The notes under the pieces: model-generated
Seen by the model: the letters and a program-made list of their open reading frames with translations, nothing else
Database searches by the model: none
Told to the model about the DNA's origin: nothing
Position numbers and translations under genes: made by a program
In this document: positions 41,832 through 50,865 of the stretch, in pieces
How the letters are laid out: every line of letters begins with the position of its first letter
How positions within the stretch are numbered: the first letter of the stretch is position 1
Source of the DNA: JABFRZ01 sp036376275
Lineage (GTDB): Bacteria; Planctomycetota; UBA1135; GCA-002686595
Assembly: GCA_036376275.1 (NCBI GenBank)
Contig: DASVAP010000132.1
Coordinates: 1 to 64,000, forward strand
DNA: 64,000 bases
Reading direction: 5' to 3'

Positions 41832-43949
41832 CTGGCCGCCGAAGCGCCGTTCCAGCCGCTCGTCGCGCCCCAGGAGTCGCCCCCGGAGCTGACGCTCCGG
41901 TCGCTCCTCCTGGGGTCGGTGCTCGGCATCGTCTTCGGCGCCGCCTCGACCTACCTCGCCCTGCGCGTCGGCCTGACGACCTCGGCCTCGGTGCCGATCG
42001 CGGTGCTGGCGGCCTGGGCCATCCGCCGCAAGCACGGCCAGCGCGCCGTGCTCGAGCACAACATCGTGCAGACCACCGGCTCGGCCGGCGAGTCGGTGGC
42101 GGCGGCGGTCGTGTTCACCGTCCCGGCCCTGATCTTCCTGGGCTATCCGCTGGAGGTCGGCCTCACGACCCTGATCGCCCTGACCGGCGGGATGCTGGGC
42201 GTGCTGATGATGGTGCCGCTGCGGCGCTACCTGATCGTCAAGGAGCACGGCGTCCTGCGCTACCCGGAGGGCAAGGCCTGCGCCGAGATCATCGAGGCCG
42301 GCGAGCGCGGCGGCACGTCGGCGAAGAAGGTCTTCGTCGGGCTCGGCATCGGCGCGCTCTTCAAGTCGTTGCAGGCCTTCTTCGGCGGCGTGAAGGGCAC
42401 CTTCGTGCACGAGTTCCACCGCTTCCGCGGGGCCTCGGTTGAGTGCGACTTCGCGCCCGAGCTGCTGGGCGTCGGCTACATCATCGGCTACCGCATCAGC
42501 ACGATGATGGTGGCGGGCTCGCTGCTGGCCAGCTTCATCCTGATCCCGCTGATCTTCCTGTTCGGCGCCGGCCGGACGACGCCGCTCGCCCCGGCCACGA
42601 TGCTGGTGAGCGAGATGTCGGTCTTCGACGTCTGGACGAACTACGTGCGCCACATCGGCGCCGGCGCGGTCGCGACCGGCGGCCTCTTCGCCCTGGTGCG
42701 CGCGCTGCCCTCGATCGTTTCGGCCATCGGCGCGTCGGCCAGGTCCCTGACGGGCGGCGCCGCCGGGGCCTCGGCGCTCCGCACCGAGCGCGACACGCCC
42801 ACGCCGGTCCTGATCGGCGGCGCGCTGGCGATCGTGGCCTTCATCTGGGCCGTGCCCGCCTTCGGGATGAACCTGCTCGGGGCGGTCCTGATCCTGGTGC
42901 TCGGGTTCCTGTTCTCGGTCGTCTCCTCGCGCATCACGGGCGAGGTCGGCAGCTCCTCGTGCCCCCTCAGCGGCATGACGATCGGCGTGCTGATGGCGAC
43001 CTGCGGGGTCTTCCTGCTGGTCGGCTGGGAGGGCCCGGGCTACGCCAAGCTCGCGCTGATGATCGGCGCGATCGTGTGCATCGCGATCTCGAACGCCGGG
43101 ACCTGCTCGCAGGACCTGAAGACCGGGTACCTGCTCGGGGCGACGCCGGTGAAGCAGCAGGGCGCGCTGCTGGTCGGCGTCCTGACCTCGGTCCTGGCCG
43201 TGGGCTGGACCGCCTACCTGCTCAATCTCTCGGAGACCGAGGAGAAGCCCGTGACGGCCTTCGCGGTCGCCCCCGCGCGCGTCGCGGCGGCGACGACGGT
43301 CGCGAGCCTCGAGGACGGCCAGCGCTACGCCTTCGTCAAGCTCGCCCGCGAGGAGCTGCCCGCCGACCAGCCCGAGGGCATCTACCTCGTCGACCCGGCC
43401 ACGAACCAGGCCAAGTACCTGCGCGAGGACGGGATCGGCGCCGGCAAGCTGCGCGCGCCGCAGGCCAAGCTCATGTCGACCGTGATCGACGGCCTGCTGA
43501 CCCACCGCCTCCCGTGGGACCTGATCCTGCTCGGCATGGCCATCGCCTGCTTCATGGAGCTGCTCGGCGTGCGCTCGCTGACCTTCGCGGTCGGGGTCTA
43601 CCTGCCGCTCGCCGCGACGATGCCCGTCTTCCTGGGCGGTGTCGTGCGCAAGATCGCCGACAAGGTGTACGGACGCGAGCCGGACGCCGAGGACGAGCCG
43701 GAGGGCACGCTCTACTCCTCGGGTCTGATCGCCGGCGCCGCGATCCTCGGGATCCTCTCGGCGGCGCTCACCTTCCTGCCGGGCTACGACAAGGAGGCCG
43801 GCCTCTACCTGCCGATCGCCTTCCTGAGCGGGCTGCTCGAGCTCGACGGGACGCTCTTCGCCGGCGCGACCGACCTCCTGGGCCTCGCCCTGGTGGGCCT
43901 GCTCGGCTGGCTGATGTTCCGCGGCGCGGCGCCGGCCCGGAAGGGCTGA
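41832..43949 (+). CDS. OPT family oligopeptide/metal-chelate transporter, second copy
   Basis: A 705-residue homologue of the preceding transporter (FGAASTYLALRVGLTTSASVP, EHNIVQTTGSAGESVAAAV, NAGTCSQDLKTGYLLGATP). Homology with the first copy continues upstream of the first GTG (41919) into AEAPFQPLVAPQESPPELTL, so the true start lies earlier. The only candidate beside a ribosome-binding site is a CTG at 41832, six bases after GGAGG that overlaps the previous stop; this rare start is an inference. An extra soluble loop (about residues 465-540, rich in Ala/Glu) distinguishes it from the first copy. Likely translationally coupled. Confidence 0.85.
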   Translation: MAAEAPFQPLVAPQESPPELTLRSLLLGSVLGIVFGAASTYLALRVGLTTSASVPIAVLAAWAIRRKHGQRAVLEHNIVQTTGSAGESVAAAVVFTVPALIFLGYPLEVGLTTLIALTGGMLGVLMMVPLRRYLIVKEHGVLRYPEGKACAEIIEAGERGGTSAKKVFVGLGIGALFKSLQAFFGGVKGTFVHEFHRFRGASVECDFAPELLGVGYIIGYRISTMMVAGSLLASFILIPLIFLFGAGRTTPLAPATMLVSEMSVFDVWTNYVRHIGAGAVATGGLFALVRALPSIVSAIGASARSLTGGAAGASALRTERDTPTPVLIGGALAIVAFIWAVPAFGMNLLGAVLILVLGFLFSVVSSRITGEVGSSSCPLSGMTIGVLMATCGVFLLVGWEGPGYAKLALMIGAIVCIAISNAGTCSQDLKTGYLLGATPVKQQGALLVGVLTSVLAVGWTAYLLNLSETEEKPVTAFAVAPARVAAATTVASLEDGQRYAFVKLAREELPADQPEGIYLVDPATNQAKYLREDGIGAGKLRAPQAKLMSTVIDGLLTHRLPWDLILLGMAIACFMELLGVRSLTFAVGVYLPLAATMPVFLGGVVRKIADKVYGREPDAEDEPEGTLYSSGLIAGAAILGILSAALTFLPGYDKEAGLYLPIAFLSGLLELDGTLFAGATDLLGLALVGLLGWLMFRGAAPARKG

Positions 43950-43987
43950 GCGCGCGGGGCCTGCGTTCCACCCCTCGGGTCCTCGCT

Positions 43988-43993
43988 AGAATC
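43988..43993 (+). promoter_or_regulatory. TAGAAT -10-like box of the M48 peptidase gene
   Basis: TAGAAT (5/6 to consensus) lies 61 bases before the ATG, which has its own AGGAG ribosome-binding site. No clear -35 box. Confidence 0.4.
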
Positions 43994-44054
43994 CGCGCAC
44001 GGCCGCGCTGCCGACCCGATCCGGAAGCGCGGCTCCACGAAGAGGAGCGACGAC

Positions 44055-46013
44055 ATGCACGGTTTCCGCTGGCTCGTGGTGGTGGCGGCGGCGCTCCTCT
44101 GCCTCGCGCGAGGGAGCCTGGCCCAGGACGCGAGCGCGTTCACGCGGCGCATCACCGAGCAGCTGCGGACCGAGGACCCCGAGGCCGCCGCGCTCTTCGA
44201 GCGCGCCAACGCGGCCCGCGAGGCAGAGCAGCACGCGGAGGCCGAGCGCCTGTACCGGGCCACGCTCGAGCGCGCTCCGGGCTTCGTCCACGCCCGGCGG
44301 CGCCTGTCGGGCGTGGTCCACGCCCAGGGACGCCGGCCGGAGGCCATCGTGCTGGCGCGCGAGTGCGTGGCGACCGCCCGGAGCCCAGAGAACCGCGCCA
44401 ACCTGGCGTCGGTCCTCACCCTCACGACGGAGGAGAGCCCGCCCTCACCCGCCGAGATGGAGGAGGCGCTCGAGCTCGCGCGCGGGCTGGTCCAGGACCG
44501 GGGCGCCGATCCGGAGCTCGTCCTGATCGCCGGGCATGTCGCCCTCGCGGTGAACGACCTGCCGCTGCTCCAGCGCAGCGTCGAGCGCCTGGAGCGCGCC
44601 CTGCCCGAGCACGTGGGCACGCATTTCTTCGCCATGTTCTTGGCGCTCTCCAGGGGAGACCTGGCGCTGGCCCGCGCGCACCTCGCCGAGGCACAGCGCC
44701 TGGGCCTGCCGGAGGAGCAGGTCGCCGCCTACGGCGCCGCCATCGATGGCGCGCAGCCGTGGCCCCTGCGCTGGCTGCCCGTGGCCGGCTGGATCGCGGG
44801 CGCCTGGACGGCGGTGTTCCTCGGGCTGCTCCTCCTGGGCTCGTCCCTGAGCCGTGCGACGCTGCGTGCCTCGGCGCGCGCACCAGCCCAGGCGAGCGGC
44901 GAGCCGGTGGGCGCGGAGCAGGGACTGCGGCGCGCGTACCGCGCGGTCCTGTGGCTCTCCTGCGGGTTCTATTACGTCTCTGTGCCGCTCGTCCTGGCGG
45001 CGGTGGTCGCCCTGGCGGGAGCGATCGGGTACGGCTTCCTCGCCCTCGGGCGGATCCCGATCCTGCTGGTCCTGTTCCTGGGGGTGCTCGCGGCGGTGAC
45101 GGTGTGGGTCGGGCTCAAGAGCCTCCTGGTGGCGAGCCGCGACGAGGATCCGGGCACCCGCCTCGACCTCCTCCGCCACCCGCGCCTGCGCGCGCTGCTG
45201 GACGAGGTGGCCGGACGCATCGGGACGCGAGCGGTGGACAGCGTGTACCTGACGCCCGGCACCGAGCTCGCTGTGATGGAGCGCGGCGGGCTGCGCGGGC
45301 AGCTCGGCGGCACCTCCGAGCGCTGCCTGATCCTCGGCCTCGGCGTGCTCGAGGGCTTCCCGCTGGGCCCGTTCCGCTCGGTGCTGGCGCACGAGTACGG
45401 GCACTTCAGCAACCGCGACACCGCCGGCGGCGGCTTCGCCCTCGCCGTGCGGCGCTCGCTCGTCACCATGGCCCACGGCCTGGCGGAGGGCGGGGCGGCG
45501 GCGGTCTACAACCCGGCCTGGCTGTTCCTCAACGGCTTCCACCGGGTGTTCCTGCGCATCTCGCAGGGTGCCTCGCGCCTGCAGGAGGTCATGGCCGACC
45601 GCTGGTCCGCCTTCGCCTACGGCTCGCGCGACTTCGAGCGCGGCCTGCGGCACGTGATCGAGCGCAGCCTGCGCTTCGCCGCCGAGGCAGACCGGGAGAT
45701 CCGCCGCGCGGTCGAGCAGTCGACGCCCCTCGACAACCTGTACGAGCCGCGGGATGCCGCCGAGCCAGACCCGCCGCTGACCGAGGAGCTGCGCGCGGCG
45801 CTCGAGGCCGAGCCAAGCCCCTACGACAGCCATCCGGCCCCGAAGGACCGCCTGGCCTGGGTCGCGGCCCTGGCCGTCCCGTCCGGGTCCGCGCCCGACG
45901 CCGAGCAGCCGGTCTGGTCGCTCTTCGACGATCCCGTCGCGCTGCAGCGCGAGATGACCCGCGTCGTGCGCGCGGACGTGGCCCGCGCGCACGGCGTGAC
46001 GATTCCCGGCTGA
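44055..46013 (+). CDS. M48 family membrane metallopeptidase with TPR-like N-terminal domain
   Basis: A 652-residue protein. After the signal (FRWLVVVAAALLCLARG) comes an exterior TPR-like helical domain (about 30-230; FERANAAREAEQHAEAERLY). Two to three membrane helices follow (245-265, 300-360). Then comes an M48 peptidase domain with zinc motif H446EYGH450 and a downstream LQEVMADRWSAF (third ligand Glu and typical Asp). M48 proteins such as HtpX and BepA cut damaged membrane or outer-membrane proteins. The exterior TPR is reminiscent of BepA, but the order is reversed. Good Shine-Dalgarno AGGAG. Convergent with the M3 peptidase gene. Confidence 0.88.
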   Translation: MHGFRWLVVVAAALLCLARGSLAQDASAFTRRITEQLRTEDPEAAALFERANAAREAEQHAEAERLYRATLERAPGFVHARRRLSGVVHAQGRRPEAIVLARECVATARSPENRANLASVLTLTTEESPPSPAEMEEALELARGLVQDRGADPELVLIAGHVALAVNDLPLLQRSVERLERALPEHVGTHFFAMFLALSRGDLALARAHLAEAQRLGLPEEQVAAYGAAIDGAQPWPLRWLPVAGWIAGAWTAVFLGLLLLGSSLSRATLRASARAPAQASGEPVGAEQGLRRAYRAVLWLSCGFYYVSVPLVLAAVVALAGAIGYGFLALGRIPILLVLFLGVLAAVTVWVGLKSLLVASRDEDPGTRLDLLRHPRLRALLDEVAGRIGTRAVDSVYLTPGTELAVMERGGLRGQLGGTSERCLILGLGVLEGFPLGPFRSVLAHEYGHFSNRDTAGGGFALAVRRSLVTMAHGLAEGGAAAVYNPAWLFLNGFHRVFLRISQGASRLQEVMADRWSAFAYGSRDFERGLRHVIERSLRFAAEADREIRRAVEQSTPLDNLYEPRDAAEPDPPLTEELRAALEAEPSPYDSHPAPKDRLAWVAALAVPSGSAPDAEQPVWSLFDDPVALQREMTRVVRADVARAHGVTIPG

Positions 46014-46030
46014 GGGGCCCGGCGCCCGTC

Positions 46031-48232
46031 CTACCTGGTCGCCGACGCCGGCACCGGGAAGCCGCGGTCGCGCATCAAGGCATCGATCCTCGCGTCGCGC
46101 CCGCGGAAGGCGCGGTACGCCTCGGCCGGGTCGAGCGAGTTGCAGGGCGAGAAGAGGTGCTGGACCAGCTTCCTCGCCAGCTCGCGATCGTAGTACCCGC
46201 CCGGCGCCGCCTCGAAGGCCTCGGCCGCGTCGGAGGTGAGCACGTCGGCCCACAGGTAGCCGTAGTAGCCGGTGGCGTAGCCCTCGCCCGAGAAGACGTG
46301 CGTGAAGTGCGGGCTCCGGTGGCGCGCGACGATCTCGCGTGGCAGGCCCAGCTCGGCCAGGGTCTCGCGCTCGAAGGCGTCCGGGTCGAGCCCGGCGGGA
46401 TCGATCGTGTGGTAGCGCAGGTCCAGCAGGGCCGAGGCCAGGTACTCGGCGGTCTGGAAGCCCTGGTTGAAGGTCGCGGCGCGCTCGATCTTGGCCACCA
46501 GCTCGGCCGGGATCGGCAGGCCGGTCCGGTAGTGCACGAGGTAGCGCTGGATCACCGGCTCGGTCGCGAGCCAGCGCTCGAGCAGCTGCGACTGGAACTC
46601 CGTGTAGTCGCGCACGCCCGAGTTGAGCGTCGGGTAGACGACGCGCGAGGAGAGGTAGTGCAGCGCGTGCCCGAACTCGTGGAAGAAGGTCTCGGCGTCG
46701 TCCCAGGAGACGAGCACCGGCTCGCCCGGCCCGGCGGCGATGAAGTTCGAGTTGTTGGCCGCCAGGACCGTGCGCTTGCCCTCGAAGGTCTCGTGGCTGC
46801 GGTAGGCCGTGGCCCAGGCCCCCGAGCGCTTGCCGGGACGCGCGGTGGGGTCGAGGTACCAGAGGCCGACGTGGGCGCCGCTCGCGCGGTCCTTCACCTC
46901 CCACACGCGCACGTCGGGGTGGAAGACCGGCACGGACCCCTCCGGCACCGGCGCGAAGGCGAAGCCGAAGACCTCGCCGGCCACGAAGAACATCGCCTCA
47001 CGCAGCTTCTCGAGCTGCAGGTAGGCCTTGACCTCGTCCGAGTCGAGCGCGTACTTCGCCCGGCGCACCTTCTCGGCGTAGAAGCGGTAGTCCCAGGGCT
47101 CGATCGCGATGCCCGCGCCCTCGGCGTCGGCCACGGCCTGCATGTCGCGCACCTCCTCGGCCACGCGCGCCAGTGCGGCCGGCCAGACCGCCTCCATCAG
47201 CGCCTGGGCCCGCTCGGGGGTCTTCGCCATGCGATCGGTCAGGCGCCAGGTGGCGTAGTCCGGGTAGCCGAGCAGCCCCACGCGCTCGTGGCGCAGCGCC
47301 AGGATCTCGGCGATCAGGGCGTTGTTGTCGTGCTCGTCGCCGTTGTCGCCGCGCGCGTAGTAGGTGCGCCAGACCTGCTCGCGCAGGGCGCGCTCGGTCG
47401 AGAAGGTCAGGAACGGGTCCATCGACGAGCGCGTGTTCGTGATCGCGTACTTGCCGGCCTGCCCGCGCGACTCGGCGGCCTTGGCGGCGGCCTGCACGAA
47501 GGCCTCGGAGAGCCCGCCGAGCTGGGTCGGCTCGAGGTAGAGCACGTACTTCTCCTCGTCCGCCAGCACGTTCTGCGCGAAGCGCGTGTGCAGCTCCGCC
47601 AGGCGCTTCTGGATCGCGGCGTAGCGCTCCCTGGCCGCGCCCGTGAGCGTCGCCCCGTTGTGCGCGAAGCGGTCGTAGGCGAGCTGGACCAGGCGCACCT
47701 CGTCGGGCCGCAGGCCGGACGACTCGCGCCCCTCCCACACCGCCTTCACGCGCGCGAAGAGGGCCTCGTTCTGGATGATGCGCGAGGAGTGCTCCGAGAG
47801 CCGCGGCGCCATCTCGGTCTGCACGGCGCGGAACTCTGGCGTGGAGAGGTTCGAGCTCCACACGCCGAAGTAGGCCTGCACGCGGTCGAGCTCGCGTCCG
47901 GCGCGCTCGAGGGCCACGATCGTGTTGGCGAACGTCGGCGGCGCCGGATCGCGCGCGATGCTCTCGATCTCGGCCAGGTGCAGCTCCATGCCGTGCTCCA
48001 GGGCGGGCTGCAACGCTCCGAGCTCCATGCGGTCGAAGGCCGGCACCCCACCGTAGGGTCCCGTCCAGGGCGCGAGCAGCGCGTTCCCCGCCGGTGCCTC
48101 GCGGCGCGGAGGCGGCATCTCCTCGGGGGCCTGCTCGCCCGGCGGACGCTGCGGGGCCGTGCAGGACGTGGCGGCGAGGGACAGGAGGGCCAGCGTGGCG
48201 GCCACGAACAGGTTCGGGAGCTCGGTGGGCAT
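46031..48232 (-). CDS. M3 family (Dcp/oligopeptidase A-type) lipoprotein peptidase
   Basis: A 733-residue zinc peptidase. Signal NLFVAATLALLSLAATSC with lipobox suggests lipid anchoring, followed by a Pro-rich linker. The catalytic motif is H518EFGH522 (ETFFHEFGHALHYLSS), with the M3 body matching dipeptidyl carboxypeptidase/oligopeptidase A (FANTIVALERAGRELDRVQ, ARHRSPHFTHVFSGEGYATG). It should cut small peptides, here at the outer face of a membrane, unlike the cytoplasmic E. coli enzymes. Transcribed alone, convergent with the M48 gene; both peptidases end within 18 bases. Confidence 0.92.
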   Translation of the reverse strand: MPTELPNLFVAATLALLSLAATSCTAPQRPPGEQAPEEMPPPRREAPAGNALLAPWTGPYGGVPAFDRMELGALQPALEHGMELHLAEIESIARDPAPPTFANTIVALERAGRELDRVQAYFGVWSSNLSTPEFRAVQTEMAPRLSEHSSRIIQNEALFARVKAVWEGRESSGLRPDEVRLVQLAYDRFAHNGATLTGAARERYAAIQKRLAELHTRFAQNVLADEEKYVLYLEPTQLGGLSEAFVQAAAKAAESRGQAGKYAITNTRSSMDPFLTFSTERALREQVWRTYYARGDNGDEHDNNALIAEILALRHERVGLLGYPDYATWRLTDRMAKTPERAQALMEAVWPAALARVAEEVRDMQAVADAEGAGIAIEPWDYRFYAEKVRRAKYALDSDEVKAYLQLEKLREAMFFVAGEVFGFAFAPVPEGSVPVFHPDVRVWEVKDRASGAHVGLWYLDPTARPGKRSGAWATAYRSHETFEGKRTVLAANNSNFIAAGPGEPVLVSWDDAETFFHEFGHALHYLSSRVVYPTLNSGVRDYTEFQSQLLERWLATEPVIQRYLVHYRTGLPIPAELVAKIERAATFNQGFQTAEYLASALLDLRYHTIDPAGLDPDAFERETLAELGLPREIVARHRSPHFTHVFSGEGYATGYYGYLWADVLTSDAAEAFEAAPGGYYDRELARKLVQHLFSPCNSLDPAEAYRAFRGRDARIDALMRDRGFPVPASATR

Positions 48233-48381
48233 TGGGTCTCGGCGCGAGTGGGCACCCGCAACCCGGGGGGCGGCGGATCGAGCCCGCTCGGGTCTTGCAG
48301 GTCGACGGTTTCCTTAGCGATCGCGGAGGCGTCCGGCTGCGCCGGACGCGGTGCGCATGGTAGCGAGCGCGCGCCGCGGAG

Positions 48382-50082
48382 CTATCGCTCGAGTCGCGCG
48401 CGCACGGCCGGCGCCGGCACGAGCGCCAGCGAGGCCTCGAAGCTGCGCCGCGCGCCGGGCTCGTCGCCGCGCGCGCGCTGGGCGTCGCCGAGCACGGCCC
48501 AGGCCCCGGCCAGGGCCTGTCGCGTGCGCGCGTCGCTCCCCAGCTCGGCCTGCGCGCGGGCCAGCTCGGTCGCGCTGGTGGCCAGGTCCCCGGCGCGCGC
48601 CAGGACGCGCCCGAGCGCGGTGCGCGCCATGGCATCCTTCGGGCGCGCGCGCACGACCGCGCGCAGGTGCACCAGCGCGGGTTCCCACTCGCCCAGGCGC
48701 TCGTGCGAGAGGGCCACCGAGTAGGCCAGGCGTGCGTCGTCGGGCGCGCCCGCGAGCAGGGCCACGAGGTGCGCGAGCGTCTGGCGCTCCATGTACAGCG
48801 CGAAGTCGCGCTCGAGCGTCTCGCGCTCGTCCGGATCGGCCGGCAGGAGCTGCACGAGCAGCTCCCCCATCTCGTCCGTCGCGGCCTCGCCGTACACGAT
48901 GCGGCGGGGCGGCGAGAACGGGTTGAGCGGGTTCGTGGCCGAGTTGTCGTACTGGTAGCGCATGCCCAGGCGCGTCCCGGGCGGGAGCGCCACGGGCTCG
49001 ACGTAGCGGTAGGAGTCCTGCCAGTCGAAGTCCCAGGGCCGCAGGCGGATCAGCGGCACCTCGCGCCCGTCGGGCAAGGCGGCCCAGGCGCGGAGATCGT
49101 GCCCGACGTAGTGCGCGTGCGGCGCGATGGCGAGCACGGAGGCCGCCACCGGCAGGCGGTACTCGCGCTCCACGACGTACTCCGCGGCGCCAGCAGGGAT
49201 GTCGAGGTCGAGCGCGGACAAGACGATCGCCGTGGGCCGGGCCGTGGGCGCCTGGGCGGCGAAGTGCAGCGCGACGCGCGGCCGGATCGTCTCGGGCTTG
49301 CCGCTCGGCCGCAGGTGGAGCTGCAGGACGAGGTCGTCGCCGGGGGCGAGGCGCCAGGCCATGTCCGCGCGCCCGGGATCGACGCGCTTGCCCGGCGCCC
49401 AGCCCAGGAAGTGCCCGTCCGGCAGGCGCGCGCCGCCCATGTTCATGCCGGGGAAGCCGGGCTCCGCGTCGCGCGCGTCGCGGGCCCGCGCGCCGCCGCT
49501 CGAGTCGAGCCCGATCGCCGCGTGGTGCACGAGCGTGCGGTCGCCCGGGTCGAACTCGAGCGCGCGCACCCAGCGCGGCTCGGCCAGCGCCACCGGGAGC
49601 ACGAAGTTGCGGTAGACGTCGCGCCCTTCGGCCGGCACGCGCACGGCGGGCTCGAGCACGAGCAGGAGGTCGGGTGGCCCGAGCTGCCACTCCGGCGCCG
49701 GCGCGGGCGGCGCCGGAGCTCGCGCCAGGTCGCCGGGCGCGCAGCCCTGCGCGATCCAGGCCAGCAGCGTGGCCCGCTCCGCCTCCGGGAGGCTGCGGTC
49801 GCCGACGAAGGGCCCGCCCGCGCCCGGCACCGGCAACCAGGGCGGCATCAGGCCGCGCGCGACCACGTCGGCGATCACGCCCGCCCGCCTGGCGACGTCC
49901 GCGTGGCTCGCCAGCACGAAGGGACCGGCCTGGCCCGGCGCGTGACAACCCGTGCAGCGCGCGTGCACGATCGGCGCGACGTCCTCGGCGAAGGTGAGCG
50001 GACGCCCCGCGTCCTGGGCGGCGGCGAGCCCGCCGAGCACCAGGCCCGCGGCCACCGTCCGGAGCTTCACCCAGCCCTGCAT
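48382..50082 (-). CDS. Cytochrome c / copper type II monooxygenase-like protein with TPR tail
   Basis: A 566-residue exported fusion. A c-type haem domain (C43TGCH47 in IVHARCTGCHAPGQ) is followed by a fold like copper type II ascorbate-dependent monooxygenases. Copper ligand candidates are His186/His187 (LVHHAAI), His256 (LQLHLRPSG), His322 and His324 (APHAHYVGHD) and Met374 (GMRYQYDN). The C-terminal 170 residues form TPR repeats (SVALSHERLGEWEPALVHLR, ARTALGRVLARAGDLATSAT). In planctomycetes these proteins occur in many copies; electrons could pass from the haem to copper, but the substrate is unknown. The ATG lies 9 bases after a TAGGCT box. Confidence 0.87.
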   Translation of the reverse strand: MQGWVKLRTVAAGLVLGGLAAAQDAGRPLTFAEDVAPIVHARCTGCHAPGQAGPFVLASHADVARRAGVIADVVARGLMPPWLPVPGAGGPFVGDRSLPEAERATLLAWIAQGCAPGDLARAPAPPAPAPEWQLGPPDLLLVLEPAVRVPAEGRDVYRNFVLPVALAEPRWVRALEFDPGDRTLVHHAAIGLDSSGGARARDARDAEPGFPGMNMGGARLPDGHFLGWAPGKRVDPGRADMAWRLAPGDDLVLQLHLRPSGKPETIRPRVALHFAAQAPTARPTAIVLSALDLDIPAGAAEYVVEREYRLPVAASVLAIAPHAHYVGHDLRAWAALPDGREVPLIRLRPWDFDWQDSYRYVEPVALPPGTRLGMRYQYDNSATNPLNPFSPPRRIVYGEAATDEMGELLVQLLPADPDERETLERDFALYMERQTLAHLVALLAGAPDDARLAYSVALSHERLGEWEPALVHLRAVVRARPKDAMARTALGRVLARAGDLATSATELARAQAELGSDARTRQALAGAWAVLGDAQRARGDEPGARRSFEASLALVPAPAVRARLER

Positions 50083-50091
50083 GCCGCCGGC

Positions 50092-50097
50092 AGCCTA
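50092..50097 (-). promoter_or_regulatory. TAGGCT -10-like box of the copper monooxygenase gene
   Basis: TAGGCT on the reverse strand ends 9 bases before the start codon, with no Shine-Dalgarno. The same hexamer lies upstream of the genes starting at 14675 and 54501. Confidence 0.4.
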
Positions 50098-50322
50098 CCC
50101 GCCAGTGTGGCCGACGACACGCGCGCGCCTCGCCCGCACCGCGCGGACGGTCGCTTTCTTCCGCCGCCCCCCGCCGCGCCACCGCGGAGGCGTGCGCACC
50201 CATTCCTTCCGCTCGCCAGCCCAACGTACTCTTCCGGTCAAGATCGGGTCTGACGGGAGCCGAAGGGTGGCGCGTCCAAACGGTCCGCGCTCTGGGGAAG
50301 GGCGCACATCGAAGGGGAATCC

Positions 50323-50751
50323 ATGATCTCGCAGCGGTCCAAGTCGTTCTCGGCCACCGGGCTCGGCCTCGTCCTCGCCCTCGTCCTCACCAGCTCGTCG
50401 TGCCTGCGTGCCCAGCGTGCGCATCACCAGCGCTCCCTGGCCGTGAAGGCCGAAGCCGAGGCCGACCTGGCGCACGCCCAGGCCGACGCCGTGCGCGCGC
50501 AGGCGTTCGAGCCCGAGTACTTCGAGGGCGACGTGCCGCCGGCGACGCCGACCGCGATGGTCGAGCAGATGCCGAGCGCGCCGAGCCCGACCCACGTGTG
50601 GGTCGCCGGCCACCACACGCGCCGTGGCGGACAGTGGGTCTGGGTGCGCGGCCGCTGGGCCGTGCCGCCGAGCTCGGGCTCGGTGTGGGTGCCGGGCCAC
50701 TGGGTCAGCCACCTGCACGGCTTCATGTGGATCAACGGCGCCTGGCGCTGA
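50323..50751 (+). CDS. WXXGXW repeat lipoprotein
   Basis: A 142-residue protein. Signal ATGLGLVLALVLTSSSC with a lipobox-like end, a short helical region (VKAEAEADLAHAQADAVRAQ) and a C-terminal Trp-rich block: HVWVAGHH, QWVWVRGRW, SVWVPGHW, FMWINGAW. This is the YXWGXW/WXXGXW repeat pattern of small exported proteins in many Gram-negative bacteria, with no firm function. It probably sits on a membrane facing the periplasm. Shine-Dalgarno AGGGG precedes the start, and a clean terminator follows the stop. Confidence 0.82.
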   Translation: MISQRSKSFSATGLGLVLALVLTSSSCLRAQRAHHQRSLAVKAEAEADLAHAQADAVRAQAFEPEYFEGDVPPATPTAMVEQMPSAPSPTHVWVAGHHTRRGGQWVWVRGRWAVPPSSGSVWVPGHWVSHLHGFMWINGAWR

Positions 50752-50764
50752 CAGTCTGAGCAGA

Positions 50765-50791
50765 AACGCCTCGGCCTTCGGCCGAGGCGTT
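50765..50791 (+). terminator. Intrinsic terminator of the WXXGXW gene
   Basis: AACGCCTCGGCC pairs perfectly with GGCCGAGGCGTT around a TTC loop (a C-UUCG-G type cap), 13 bases after the stop, followed by CTG. The symmetric A/T ends could make it bidirectional. Confidence 0.75.
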
Positions 50792-50865
50792 CTGCCAGCC
50801 TCTCTGGATCGGCCCTGGCGCGCGATCCTCGCGCGCCCTCCTGCTCTCCACGCGACGCGCGCGGG

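Noticed and set aside
42443..48724. A 2093-codon open frame on the + strand
   Set aside because: It runs through the OPT, M48 and M3 genes in a shadow frame; the protein is Arg/Ala/Pro/Gly-rich low-complexity typical of off-frame reading in GC-rich DNA.
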